Source: Bacteroidota bacterium
Lineage (GTDB): Bacteria; Bacteroidota; Bacteroidia; Bacteroidales; FEN-979
NCBI GenBank assembly: GCA_026391355.1
Contig: JAPLDH010000051.1
Span: forward strand, 1 to 64,000
DNA length: 64,000 bases
Direction: 5' to 3'
Shown: positions 17,346 through 26,656 of the stretch, one piece after another
How positions within the stretch are numbered: the first letter of the stretch is position 1
How the letters are laid out: each line of letters starts with the position of its first letter
Translations under genes and position numbers: made by a program
Notes under the pieces: model-generated
The model's database searches: none
What the model was told of the DNA's origin: nothing
The model's input: only the letters and a program-made list of their open reading frames with translations

Positions 17346-17445
17346 GGCAATAGGCAGCAGGCAATAAACCATATAACGAAATCCGTAACGCTTAGCACTT
17401 AAAACTTTTAACTCACAAGTTCACCAATTCACCAGTTCACAAGTT
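17346..17445. repeat. Intergenic short-repeat tract
   Basis: GGCAATAGGCAGCAGGCAATAA (two imperfect GGCAATA words at 17346-17367) belongs to the GGCAATA/TATTGCC word family seen at 28844, 36679 and 37882. At 17413-17445 the words CACAAGTTCACCAATTC and ACCAGTTCACAAGTT form a second degenerate repeat of a kind common between genes in this phylum. No gene is seen in 17337-17453. Confidence 0.5.
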
Positions 17446-17453
17446 ATTTTCTT

Positions 17454-17840
17454 ATGGAGATTACCTTTGGATTTAACAAATACATGGAAAAGCATTACGA
17501 CTTCAAGGGTTTGTGGGATAGTCCATCGCGTTGTGGATTACGGATAATTAACCGGAAAGATGGAAAAACGCTGGTGATTGTTACAGAAATATATCGTCAG
17601 AACCCGGGAACGGCAATTACCGAATGTATTGCTCCTTTGGCCATGCAGATACTGGAAGAAAAACATCTTTCCCCGGAAGAGTTGATAATCATAGAACATG
17701 CACCGGATCTGAAAAGCAAGCTTTCCTTTAACGGCGAAACATTTGACCTTGTCAGTTTTAAAATGGATACCGGCCGGTTCACGAATCCGCTATGGACAAG
17801 GCTTTCAAAGGAACAGGTCGACAAAATGATGGAAGAATAA
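17454..17840 (+). CDS. Small conserved-looking protein of unknown function
   Basis: The 128-residue soluble protein has no signal peptide, membrane helix or recognised motif. Its sequence (GLRIINRKDGKTLVIVTE, NPGTAITECIAPLAMQIL) reads as a normal mixed alpha/beta protein. It lies alone between an intergenic repeat tract and the TonB-receptor gene, 19 bases upstream of the latter. A GGAAGA/TCTTCC inverted repeat spans its stop codon (17831-17846). No function is proposed. Confidence 0.65.
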   Translation: MEITFGFNKYMEKHYDFKGLWDSPSRCGLRIINRKDGKTLVIVTEIYRQNPGTAITECIAPLAMQILEEKHLSPEELIIIEHAPDLKSKLSFNGETFDLVSFKMDTGRFTNPLWTRLSKEQVDKMMEE

Positions 17841-17859
17841 TCTTCCGTAAAGATCTTTC

Positions 17860-20307
17860 ATGAGGTATACATTTTTCTCTCCGGGGATAAAATCCAAATT
17901 TATTTTCATCAAAAAACTGGTGTTTTGTCTGTGTAAACTTTATCAAATCAATATATTACTTCTATTCCTCCTTTTCTTTATTGCGACACCATCTTTTTCC
18001 CAGGTTTACCTGCGCCAAACCATACGTGGTACTGTTACAGAAAGACAAACCGGCTCTCCCTTGCCAGGCGCAATTGTTATACTTTCGGGCACTAACCCTC
18101 TCATCGGAACCTCAACTGATTCGAATGGGGTTTTCAAACTTAATAAAGTACCCGTTGGGAAGTACCAGCTTAACGTTACTTTTCTCGGATATGCACCTTA
18201 TTTATCAGAAGTATTTTCCGTCAACAGCGGGAAGGAAACCATGATGACCATTGAATTGAATGAAATGGTTTATACTTCAAAGGAGATTGAAGTAAAGGCT
18301 TTCTATAAAAAAAATGAGTCGATCAATAAGATGGCCACAGTAAGCATCCGTTCTTTCAATACGGATGAAACCAACCGCTATGCCGGTAGTTATGGCGATC
18401 CTGCACGCATGGCGGCAAATTTCGCAGGGGTTACTTCCGGGATTGATAACAGGAATGACATCATTGTTCGCGGTAACTCTCCCATGGGCCTCCAATGGCG
18501 GATCGACGGGATGGAGATCCCTAATCCGAATCATTTTGCTGCCGTGGGAACGACGGGTGGACCTGTTACCGTGATTAACGATAATCTTCTGACAAATTCT
18601 GATTTTCTGACAGGGGCCTTTCCTGCCCAGTTTGGTAATACCATAGCAGGTATTTTCGACATGAAAATGCGCACAGGAAACAATGAAAAGCAGGAATATT
18701 GGGGACAGATCGGGTGGAACGGTTTGGAACTGGGCGCTGAAGGACCCTTCTCAAAAAAATCCGGGGCCACCTATATCATGGCATATCGATATTCCTTGCT
18801 TGATATTGTCAATTCACTGGGAATGAAACTTACTGTTGTTCCGAAATACCAGGATCTCAATTTCAAGCTCATCTTCCCGACAAAAAAAGCCGGGACTTTC
18901 CAGGTTGTTGGTATCGGAGGTTTGAGTTACATAGAACTCTATGACAGTAAGAAAAAACAAGGAAGCTGGACATTTCCTGCACATGGTGAAGATCTCTCCA
19001 ATGGGTCAGATATAGGAACGCTGGGTGTCTCGAACATCTGTTTTTTAACTAAAACATTGCGGTTGAATACCAACCTGTATGTTGTCGGTTCCAGGGTATA
19101 TACCCGAATTGACACATTCTCTATAGCTTCACCCGAGCTAACCTTGTGGGCAGGAGAAAACTCCTCCGAATGGAAATATTCATTTTCCACACAGATAGTG
19201 AAGAAATTTTCTGTAAAAAATACGATTGAATCCGGCCTTTACCTTGACTGGTATCACATGCATTTTACCGACAGTATAAGGGTTGGAAGATCTTTTCATG
19301 ATAACACCAATTTCACGGGTGATATGCAATTGATTCGTGCCTATACACAATGGCAGCACCGTTTTTCAGATTTTTTCACAATGACCGGCGGCATTTATTA
19401 CCAACATCTTACATTGAACAATAGCATGTCCCTGGAGCCCAGGTTTGGTTTTGACTGGATCTTCGATCAACGACATTCACTGAATTTTGGGGCAGGCCTT
19501 TACAGCCAGATGCAACCCAGGGTGATCTATTTTGTTCAGGCACAATTACCTGATGGTTCTTACGAACAATCCAACCGGTCACTCGGCTTTACCCGTTCCG
19601 GTCAGGTTGCCGGAGGGTATAATTACCTCCTCTCCCAGTACCTCAGATTCAAACTGGAAGCTTACTACCAATACCTTTACTCCATCCCCGTTAAAGCCTC
19701 AATTCCGCCGTATTCTCTGATCAACCAGGGCCATGAGTTTTTTGTCGACCGACAGTATAGCGATAGTCTTGTTAATCAGGGAACAGGCGAGAACTATGGA
19801 CTCGAACTTACCTTTGAACGGTTTTTTAATGGTAAATATTTTTATTTGTTGACAGCTTCCCTTTTTAATTCCACCTATAATGCCTTTGATAATATCAACC
19901 GAAGTACTTCATTCAATGGAAATTATGTACTTAATGCAATCGGAGGATATGAGTTCAGGATCGGAAAGCGAAAGCTTGGGATCCTGTCCATCGGCTTGCG
20001 GGCTACATGGGCCGGAGGTGATCCATATATCCCGTTCAATGTGGATGAAACAATTGCTACCGGCCGGCCTGTACCATACTGGCAACATGCTTTCAATTCC
20101 CGTTACCCGGAATATAAAAGAGTATCAGTTAGGTTTGGGATCAAACGTAACCGGAAAAATCTTACCATGGAATTCATGCTCGATCTTCAATACCGCACCA
20201 ATTATACAAACATCTATTTACAGCGTATTGATGTGCTTTCCGGGCAGGTTTACAACTATTTCAAAATGGGTTTCTTCCCAATGGGAACCTGGCGGATCCA
20301 ATTCTGA
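17860..20307 (+). CDS. TonB-dependent outer-membrane receptor
   Basis: The 815-residue protein has a long basic N-region, then a hydrophobic signal segment INILLLFLLFFIATPSFSQ. A carboxypeptidase-regulatory-like domain (GTVTERQTGSPLPGAIVILS to about residue 130), a plug domain (IIVRGNSPMGLQWRIDGMEIPNPNHF) and a C-terminal beta-barrel follow. This is the standard Bacteroidota receptor layout. No SusD-like partner lies next to it, so the ligand is probably not a SusCD-type glycan; metals, cofactors such as cobalamin, or peptides remain possible. The window's three B12-binding enzymes make cobalamin a tempting but unproven idea. Confidence 0.85.
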   Translation: MRYTFFSPGIKSKFIFIKKLVFCLCKLYQINILLLFLLFFIATPSFSQVYLRQTIRGTVTERQTGSPLPGAIVILSGTNPLIGTSTDSNGVFKLNKVPVGKYQLNVTFLGYAPYLSEVFSVNSGKETMMTIELNEMVYTSKEIEVKAFYKKNESINKMATVSIRSFNTDETNRYAGSYGDPARMAANFAGVTSGIDNRNDIIVRGNSPMGLQWRIDGMEIPNPNHFAAVGTTGGPVTVINDNLLTNSDFLTGAFPAQFGNTIAGIFDMKMRTGNNEKQEYWGQIGWNGLELGAEGPFSKKSGATYIMAYRYSLLDIVNSLGMKLTVVPKYQDLNFKLIFPTKKAGTFQVVGIGGLSYIELYDSKKKQGSWTFPAHGEDLSNGSDIGTLGVSNICFLTKTLRLNTNLYVVGSRVYTRIDTFSIASPELTLWAGENSSEWKYSFSTQIVKKFSVKNTIESGLYLDWYHMHFTDSIRVGRSFHDNTNFTGDMQLIRAYTQWQHRFSDFFTMTGGIYYQHLTLNNSMSLEPRFGFDWIFDQRHSLNFGAGLYSQMQPRVIYFVQAQLPDGSYEQSNRSLGFTRSGQVAGGYNYLLSQYLRFKLEAYYQYLYSIPVKASIPPYSLINQGHEFFVDRQYSDSLVNQGTGENYGLELTFERFFNGKYFYLLTASLFNSTYNAFDNINRSTSFNGNYVLNAIGGYEFRIGKRKLGILSIGLRATWAGGDPYIPFNVDETIATGRPVPYWQHAFNSRYPEYKRVSVRFGIKRNRKNLTMEFMLDLQYRTNYTNIYLQRIDVLSGQVYNYFKMGFFPMGTWRIQF

Positions 20308-20350
20308 ATATTTTTCTGTTGTTAATTACTAAACAATGCAGAAAAACTTC

Positions 20351-20358
20351 TAATTTTG
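20351..20358 (+). promoter_or_regulatory. -7 box for the dehydrogenase gene
   Basis: TAATTTTG matches TAnnTTTG and lies 50 bases before ATG 20409. A TTG at 20319-20321 is too far upstream (29-base spacer) to be a convincing -33 element. Confidence 0.4.
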
Positions 20359-20408
20359 TTGTTTTAACGCTTTTCCTATTTATTCATTCAAAATAATTTC
20401 CACGTAAT

Positions 20409-21374
20409 ATGGCAGATGTAATAGTTGAACCTATTGAAAAATATGGACTTCGCCAACAGGCAAGACCAAAAGTTCTTTTCTCAAAGATCGGAATCGTCGG
20501 ATGTGGAAGTGTAGGGCAGGATTTAGCCATTACAGTATCCAAACATGGTATTGAAGTTATCTTTCTTGAACTTTCCCCAGAACTTATCAGACATTCCCTT
20601 GACGAGATCGGAAAAGGGCTGGATAAGGAGATCAATCACTGGGGTCTTACTCCAAGTGAAAAAACCGCTATTCTTTCAAGGATTAAGGGAACGCTTGCAT
20701 ATGAAGATTTTCATGACTGTGAAATGGTCATCGAAGCCATTAAATCCAAACAAAGGGAATCAAGCCTGGAGATCCGCAAGGTGGTTTTTAAAAGCATTGA
20801 AAAGTACGTCAGCCAGGAGTGTATCATAGCTACGAATTCCTCTACACTTGTGGTAACTGAATTATCTTCGGAACTTCAGCACAATGAGCGATGTGTGAGT
20901 TTCCATATCTCTACCACCGCTCCCGGCGCCAGTGTGGTTGAAGTGGCAAAGGGCCTGTACACAAATGAGGATGCCTTTGAAAAAGTAATGAAGTTTGTCA
21001 AACTTTTGGATAAAACAGCTATTCCTGTAGTAGAGTCACCTGGTCTGATCAGTGTGAGGCTTTTCGTTGTTCTGCTGAATGAGGCTTGTGAGACGATGAT
21101 GGAAGGAGTTTCCAGCATGGACAAAATAGATCTTACTATGAGGCAATGTTTCAATATGCCCCTCGGACCGTTTGAATTTGCTGATAAAGTAGGACTGGAT
21201 AAGGTATTGCGCTGGATGGAAAATCTATACGGTGAATTTGGCCTGTCACGGTACATCGCTTCTCCACTGATCAAGAAACTGGTGAGGGCAAATAAACTTG
21301 GCCGGATGTCGGGTTCAGGATTTTACGATTACGATAAGGAGGGAAATAAGATCGTTGAAGATACATGTTGTTGA
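20409..21374 (+). CDS. 3-hydroxyacyl-CoA (3-hydroxybutyryl-CoA-type) dehydrogenase
   Basis: The 321-residue enzyme has an N-terminal NAD-binding fold (IGIVGCGSVGQDLAITV, GxGxxG) and a C-terminal all-helical dimerisation domain (MPLGPFEFADKVGLDKVL). The catalytic His lies in VSFHISTTAPG, where the usual family sequence is HFFNPxxxMxLVE. It would interconvert 3-hydroxyacyl-CoA and 3-ketoacyl-CoA in beta-oxidation or butyrate-type fermentation. The active-site loop is altered, so substrate length is uncertain. Acetate kinase follows after 51 bases. Confidence 0.8.
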   Translation: MADVIVEPIEKYGLRQQARPKVLFSKIGIVGCGSVGQDLAITVSKHGIEVIFLELSPELIRHSLDEIGKGLDKEINHWGLTPSEKTAILSRIKGTLAYEDFHDCEMVIEAIKSKQRESSLEIRKVVFKSIEKYVSQECIIATNSSTLVVTELSSELQHNERCVSFHISTTAPGASVVEVAKGLYTNEDAFEKVMKFVKLLDKTAIPVVESPGLISVRLFVVLLNEACETMMEGVSSMDKIDLTMRQCFNMPLGPFEFADKVGLDKVLRWMENLYGEFGLSRYIASPLIKKLVRANKLGRMSGSGFYDYDKEGNKIVEDTCC

Positions 21375-21425
21375 AAAACCTGATCATTTTTTTCTCAAGG
21401 TTGTTGAATTATAAAAAATGTACAA

Positions 21426-22631
21426 ATGAATATACTCATCTTAAATTGTGGAAGTTCATCCATCAAATACCAGCTTTTTAATATTGAACAACAAGCACTG
21501 CTTGCAAAAGGAATCGTTGAGAAAGTCGGTTTAAAGGGCTCTTTTCTCAGGCACGAGAAGCAGAATGGTGAAAAAGTTCGGCTGGAGGGTGAGGTGATCG
21601 ATCACCAGATCGGAATTGAGTACCTCCTTGGTATCCTGGTCAGTAAGGAACATGGTTGTATTAAAGAACTCTCTGAGATCAATGCTGTTGGTCACCGGGT
21701 TGTCCATGGAGGAGAACGGTTCCAGGAAAGCAGCCTGATCAACGAAGAGACAATCAAGAATGTAAAATTATGTATTCAATTGGCTCCGTTGCATAACCCA
21801 CCCAACATAAAGGGTATCCTTGCAATGCAAACCCTTCTTCCTGAAGTTCCCCAGGTTGCTGTTTTTGATACAGCATTTCACCAGACCATGCCGGACCATG
21901 CTTTTATGTATGCAATTCCTTACTCCTTATATAAGAAATACGGTATCCGCCGGTATGGGTTTCATGGAACAAGTCATTACTATGTTGCACGACGGGCATG
22001 CGAGATCCTGAATGTCAGCATCGAAACCCTGAAGATAGTTACCTGTCATCTTGGGAATGGATCATCCATGACAGCCATCATGAATGGAAAATCAGTCGAT
22101 ACCTCCATGGGGCTAACCCCAGTGGAAGGACTGATCATGGGAACCCGTTCCGGCGATATGGACCTCGGTGTACTCACTTTCATGATGGAGAAGGAAGAGC
22201 TGAGCATTGGTGTTGCAAATACCCTGGTGAACAAATTCAGCGGAATGTTGGGTGTGACGGGCGTTTCATCGGATATGCGTGAGATCGAAAAAGCTGCAGA
22301 AAACGGGAATGAGAGAGCAATTCTCGGATTAAAAATGTATCGTTACCATATAAAAAAATATATTGGGTCTTATGCTGCTGCAATGGGAGGATTAGACCTT
22401 ATCATCTTTACCGGAGGGATCGGGGAGAATGACCCGGTTACCCGGGAAGAATGTTGCAAAGGTCTTGAATTCATGGGCGTTGAATTTGACAGCAAAACAA
22501 ATGCAGGCGTCCGTGGAAAAGAAATAATTCTCAGCACTCCAACATCCAAGGTAAAGGTGATGACCATCCCGACAAATGAGGAGATGATCATTGCCGAACA
22601 TACATACAGGATAGTGTCACAGATGAAATAG
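21426..22631 (+). CDS. ackA: Acetate kinase
   Basis: The 401-residue protein matches acetate kinase over its full usual length. It has the N-terminal phosphate loop NILILNCGSSSIKYQLF, GHRVVHGG, FDTAFHQTMP, RYGFHGTSHYYV and CHLGNGSS. It converts acetyl phosphate and ADP to acetate and ATP, giving substrate-level phosphorylation in fermenters. The usual partner phosphotransacetylase is not in the window. The adjacent 3-hydroxyacyl-CoA dehydrogenase hints at a shared catabolic unit. Confidence 0.93.
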   Translation: MNILILNCGSSSIKYQLFNIEQQALLAKGIVEKVGLKGSFLRHEKQNGEKVRLEGEVIDHQIGIEYLLGILVSKEHGCIKELSEINAVGHRVVHGGERFQESSLINEETIKNVKLCIQLAPLHNPPNIKGILAMQTLLPEVPQVAVFDTAFHQTMPDHAFMYAIPYSLYKKYGIRRYGFHGTSHYYVARRACEILNVSIETLKIVTCHLGNGSSMTAIMNGKSVDTSMGLTPVEGLIMGTRSGDMDLGVLTFMMEKEELSIGVANTLVNKFSGMLGVTGVSSDMREIEKAAENGNERAILGLKMYRYHIKKYIGSYAAAMGGLDLIIFTGGIGENDPVTREECCKGLEFMGVEFDSKTNAGVRGKEIILSTPTSKVKVMTIPTNEEMIIAEHTYRIVSQMK

Positions 22632-22691
22632 AGTCAAGTATTAGAATGGATTATTTATCTTAAATAAGGTCACAGCTTAAAGAAAAGCGAT

Positions 22692-25220
22692 ATGAAAAAA
22701 CAAATGCTTCTTTTTGTCGCCTTTCTGTTCATCATTCATTCTCTACAAGCACAGCAATCCAATCATTTTACCCTTAAAACCAACCCCCATACCTTCGATT
22801 TTGTAAAAGCGATCCCTGCCGATCCCGATGATATTTTTTGGGATAATCGATTTGGAGCGACAGCCCTGTCAGGAAACGGGGATCTTCCGGTTTACGCCAG
22901 TGCCGTTGATGGAAACAACCTTTATTTTGCAGGGGATTTCCTTTACGCTGGGGAACTCATTGTGAATCATATTGTCAAATGGGACGGAACCCATTGGTCA
23001 GCACTTGGATCAGGGATGAATGACAGGGTTACAGCCCTGACAATAAATAATGGGATCATTTATGCGGGGGGATGGTTTACCACCGCCGGTGGAATACCTG
23101 CAAATCATATTGCCAAATGGGATGGTACCCAATGGTCGGCATTGGGAACAGGAATAACCGGTGCTGACTGGTGGACTACTGTTAATGCGATCGCTTTTAT
23201 CGGAAATGACCTGTATGCAGGAGGTGATTTCAACCATGCCGGAGGAATCGCAGTCAGCAACCTGGCAAAATGGAATGGTTCGCAGTGGTCAGAAGTATCC
23301 GGTGGTGTGGAGGGTGTCGTCAATACTCTTGCAGTTCTGGGAACCGATTTATATGTGGGCGGTGAATTTGGGTATGCCGGAGCTTATCCCGGTGGAACTT
23401 ATGCAGCCTGTATTGCCAGGTACGATGGTTCACAATGGTATCCATTGGGTAGCGGAATGGATGACTATGTTTTGACAATTACTTTTCATGGAACAGACCT
23501 CTATGCTGGAGGATTTTTTACAACTTCCGGAGGAATAGCCACAAATTACATTGCAAAATGGGATGGTTCTCAATGGTCCTCGCTCAATAGTCCTATGTTT
23601 GGACCAGCAGATGAGACTTCTGTCCATTCCATTGCCTTTATCGGAAATGATCTGTATGCCGGAGGGAGTTACTCCATTTCAGGACCCGAATACCCTTACG
23701 ACCTGCAGAATATCGCTAAATGGAATGGAACAAAATGGTCTGAATCGGGAATGGGATTCCAGGGGTACGATTGGTACACTACCGTTTATACACTTGCACT
23801 GGTTGGAAACACCTTGTACAGTGGCGGGTATTTTTCAAGATCCGGTGTTAATTATCTTCACAACATTGCAAAATTCAATGGTACTGAATGGCTGCAATTC
23901 GGCAATGGTTTCGGCGAGGGAATGGACAACCAGGTTACTTCATTGGCCGTTATCGGGAATGATCTTTATGCTAGCGGTTCATTTACCCGGGCCGGTGATA
24001 TAGCTGCGAACTATGTTGCCAGGTGGGACGGAACGCAATGGGGTCAGCTGGAGGGAGGAGTCTCTGGTGATGCTTATGCGTTGCTGGCGGTTGGAACAGA
24101 TCTTTATGTCGCAGGATCCTTCCGCCTCGTTGGACCATACCCTAACGATATTGAAGTAAATAGCATTGCAAGGTTTGACGGAGCTCAATGGCATTCAATG
24201 GGTACTTATCCCAACTTCTGGACCATGTTGTCATTAACCAGCCATGGAAGCGATATTTATGCCGGTGGCAATGTGGGATATCTTGACAAATGGGATGGTA
24301 CACAATGGACGAGTGTTGGCGGTGGAACGAATGGTTATGAAGGAGTGAAAGCCATGACATTCATGGGAGATATCCTTTATGCAGGGGGTGATTTTACCCA
24401 GGCGGGAGGAATTGATGCCAGCCGGATTGCAAAATGGGACGGAACACAATGGTCAACTCTCGGGAGCGGGGTGAACGGACAGGTTCGTGCTCTTCTTGTT
24501 TACGGAAATGATTTGATCGTTGGTGGTGATTTTACTATTGCAGGAGGTAATCCTGCCAAATATATTGCTAAATGGGACGGATCGCAATGGAGTGAATTCG
24601 GAGGAGGTATGGACAGCTGGGTCAGGTCCCTGGCCTTAATAAAAGGAGAACTTTACGCAGGAGGCAGCTTTACGAAAGCAGGGAATGACAGTATCAACAG
24701 GTTTGCAAAATGGACCGGCAGCCATTGGGAAAAATTCGGGAACGGAATGACCCCGAGCCAGTGGGGAAATCCAATCGTTCAAACCATTGTCCCAATGGTT
24801 GATGATATATATTGTGGCGGAACTTTCGAGGTAGCAGGCGGAAAGCCATCTTCCTTTATTGCAAAATGGCTCAGGTGGCCGGTTGGAATGGAAGATCCGG
24901 GAAATGAACACAAATCTATCTTTGATTTACAGAACCAACCGAATCCATTCAACCAGACGACAGTTATCAGTTGGCAGTTTCCAGCCTGCTTGCCGGACAG
25001 GCAGGTTTCCAGTTCCCAGTTGGCAGTTTCCAGTCAAGTTGTTTTGAAGGTCTATGATTTTATGGGAAAGGAAGTCAGAACCTTGACAGATGGTGAGATG
25101 GAACCAGGTGAACACCAGGTAACTTTTGATGGTTACGGGTTGCCGGCAGGAGTATATTTTTATCAGCTTCAGGTAAATGGAATCGTAGAAACAAAGAAAA
25201 TGATAATTTCACCACAATAG
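22692..25220 (+). CDS. Secreted beta-propeller-like repeat protein with T9SS type A sorting domain
   Basis: The 842-residue protein begins with a signal peptide (MKKQMLLFVAFLFIIHSLQAQ). About a dozen repeats of 45-60 residues follow, built on LYAGGxFxxAGG...IAKWDGxxWSxLGxG, which suggests one or two propellers. The C-terminal sorting domain includes NQPNPFNQTTVISWQF, VYDFMGKEV and LPAGVYFYQLQVNG, so the protein should cross the outer membrane by the type IX system. The sorting domain is interrupted in frame by a palindromic repeat (24971-25034), and the last codons lie in another intergenic repeat. Molecular function is unknown. Confidence 0.85.
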   Translation: MKKQMLLFVAFLFIIHSLQAQQSNHFTLKTNPHTFDFVKAIPADPDDIFWDNRFGATALSGNGDLPVYASAVDGNNLYFAGDFLYAGELIVNHIVKWDGTHWSALGSGMNDRVTALTINNGIIYAGGWFTTAGGIPANHIAKWDGTQWSALGTGITGADWWTTVNAIAFIGNDLYAGGDFNHAGGIAVSNLAKWNGSQWSEVSGGVEGVVNTLAVLGTDLYVGGEFGYAGAYPGGTYAACIARYDGSQWYPLGSGMDDYVLTITFHGTDLYAGGFFTTSGGIATNYIAKWDGSQWSSLNSPMFGPADETSVHSIAFIGNDLYAGGSYSISGPEYPYDLQNIAKWNGTKWSESGMGFQGYDWYTTVYTLALVGNTLYSGGYFSRSGVNYLHNIAKFNGTEWLQFGNGFGEGMDNQVTSLAVIGNDLYASGSFTRAGDIAANYVARWDGTQWGQLEGGVSGDAYALLAVGTDLYVAGSFRLVGPYPNDIEVNSIARFDGAQWHSMGTYPNFWTMLSLTSHGSDIYAGGNVGYLDKWDGTQWTSVGGGTNGYEGVKAMTFMGDILYAGGDFTQAGGIDASRIAKWDGTQWSTLGSGVNGQVRALLVYGNDLIVGGDFTIAGGNPAKYIAKWDGSQWSEFGGGMDSWVRSLALIKGELYAGGSFTKAGNDSINRFAKWTGSHWEKFGNGMTPSQWGNPIVQTIVPMVDDIYCGGTFEVAGGKPSSFIAKWLRWPVGMEDPGNEHKSIFDLQNQPNPFNQTTVISWQFPACLPDRQVSSSQLAVSSQVVLKVYDFMGKEVRTLTDGEMEPGEHQVTFDGYGLPAGVYFYQLQVNGIVETKKMIISPQ
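24971..25034. repeat. Palindromic repeat inserted in coding sequence
   Basis: TTGGCAGTTTCCAG words flank a near-palindrome with arms CCTGC and GCAGG around CCGG (24985-25005), and TTGGCAGTTTCCAGT recurs at 25020-25034. The tract encodes the low-complexity stretch ACLPDRQVSSSQLAVSSQ inside the T9SS sorting domain, where related domains have only a few residues. The reading frame is kept. Confidence 0.65.
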
Positions 25221-25294
25221 ACACATCAGAACACAATAGAAAAGCACAATAGAATCTATGTGAACCCTATGTGCCCTATTGTGCCTAATGTGGT
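25211..25294. repeat. Intergenic hairpin repeat, copy 1
   Basis: This copy starts ACCACAATAGACAC and ends GTGCCTAATGTGGT, so its termini are complementary. Internal CACAATAG words are mirrored by CTATTGTG. It overlaps the stop codon of the upstream gene (the final TAG of CACAATAG) and lies just before the next gene. Copy 2 is at 26572-26654, about 88% identical by eye. Confidence 0.8.
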
Positions 25295-25308
25295 ATAAAG
25301 CATCAGTT

Positions 25309-26565
25309 GTGAAAAAACTAATTCTCATTTTGCATTTTGCATTTTGCATTTTGCCATTTGCATTTGCGCAGCAGTACGGCTGGATCGACCTGAGCCCCAA
25401 TATCCCCGACAGCAATAATATTTATAAAAGCCTTCGTGATGTGTACTTCATCGGGCAAGAGGGATGGATATCCGGAGGATATTATACTGATGCAAAGATC
25501 TATCACACTTCGGATGGGGGGCTGACTTTTACCAGCCAGCCTTTGCCGGCAAACACACTTGGGAACGGGATGAGTATCGCTATGCGTAGCCTTCAGGAAG
25601 GGTATTTTGTGACAAATAACGGGCATGTCCTTCGAACCCTGGATGGAGGGAATAGCTGGATGACCATAGGTACAGGATTAGGATTGCTTTACTCAATATC
25701 CTTTCCTCCATTACCGGATACCTCAGGATATATTTGTGCAGGATCAGGCGGAAAGGTTTGCAGGGTGACCGGTAATACTGTTACCATAGAATTTACAACT
25801 CCGGCAACCTTAACTTCCATTGTTTTTCCTGTAAATTCAACGGATGGATGGGTCTGCGGGGGAACAGTGATACGTCATCGAACTTCTGCCGGATGGCACC
25901 CCGATCAGAATTATAGTACAGGAGAATGGTACAACGGAATTCATTTTGTCGATAACCTGAACGGGTGGTCAGTTGGTGTCCCAAACTGGAAAGGCAAACA
26001 TGGAACAATCATTCATACATCGAATGGAACAGACTGGATTTTTCAGACTGATCCGGATACAAACAATCTTAATGATGTATTTTTTCTGAACACCCAGGAA
26101 GGCTGGGCGGTAGGTAATGAAGTTATTTTGCATACGACCGATGGCAGTGTAACATGGACAAAAGAACCCACTTCAGTTACAGATAGTACCCTCCTTTTAT
26201 CTGTATTTGCAGTCAACAACCACGAGGTATATATAACCGGCCGGAAATATGGAGCAAACTTCAATAGGGCATTGCTTCTGAAGTACACACAGGTAAGCGG
26301 CATCGAAGACAAGTCGGTGGTGGATTTTACGGTGTATCCGAATCCAGTACAAGATAACTTCAGAATGCAAGATACAAAATGTAAAATGGTGGATTGTGAT
26401 ATTGAACTTTTGGATCTATCCGGCAGGAAAGTGATGAAGGTTTTTAAAGGAAGGATTCCCTCTGATGGGAAGGAGTTTGACATGAGCCACCTTCCGCCGG
26501 GGATCTATTTCTGCAGGATTTCAACATCGAATTCGATCGTTACGAAGAAAATTGTAAAACTATAA
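25309..26565 (+). CDS. Secreted YCF48/BNR-type propeller protein with T9SS type A sorting domain
   Basis: The protein is 418 residues if started at GTG 25309, giving a clean signal peptide (VKKLILILHFAFCILPFAFA, then QQ). In-frame TTG 25279 and ATG 25288 lie inside or at the edge of an intergenic repeat and would add residues before the signal. The body has YCF48/sialidase-like repeats (GWISGGYYTDAKIYHTSDGG, GWAVGNEVILHTTDGSVTW). The C-terminus has a sorting domain (VYPNPVQDNF, LLDLSGRKVM, LPPGIYFCRIS). Part of the signal peptide is encoded by a TTTTGCA tandem repeat. The substrate or ligand is unknown. Confidence 0.8.
   Translation: MKKLILILHFAFCILPFAFAQQYGWIDLSPNIPDSNNIYKSLRDVYFIGQEGWISGGYYTDAKIYHTSDGGLTFTSQPLPANTLGNGMSIAMRSLQEGYFVTNNGHVLRTLDGGNSWMTIGTGLGLLYSISFPPLPDTSGYICAGSGGKVCRVTGNTVTIEFTTPATLTSIVFPVNSTDGWVCGGTVIRHRTSAGWHPDQNYSTGEWYNGIHFVDNLNGWSVGVPNWKGKHGTIIHTSNGTDWIFQTDPDTNNLNDVFFLNTQEGWAVGNEVILHTTDGSVTWTKEPTSVTDSTLLLSVFAVNNHEVYITGRKYGANFNRALLLKYTQVSGIEDKSVVDFTVYPNPVQDNFRMQDTKCKMVDCDIELLDLSGRKVMKVFKGRIPSDGKEFDMSHLPPGIYFCRISTSNSIVTKKIVKL
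25327..25366 (+). repeat. TTTTGCA tandem repeat coding for a signal peptide core
   Basis: Successive ATTTTGC words (25327-25366) encode HFAFCILPFAFA. The same word in the opposite orientation (AAAATGC) forms intergenic tracts at 36618-36656 and 45719-45757. Confidence 0.65.
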
Positions 26566-26571
26566 AAGCGA

Positions 26572-26654
26572 ACCACAATAGACACTTAGAACACAATAGA
26601 AAAGCACAATAGTAACTATGTGAAACCAATATGCCCTATTGTGTCTAATGTGGT
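26572..26654. repeat. Intergenic hairpin repeat, copy 2
   Basis: This is the second copy of the element at 25211-25294, with the same order of CACAATAG words and the same complementary ends (ACCACAATAG / CTAATGTGGT). Substitutions and a few indels are scattered through it. It lies between the T9SS gene and a sorting-domain remnant. Confidence 0.8.
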
Positions 26655-26656
26655 AA

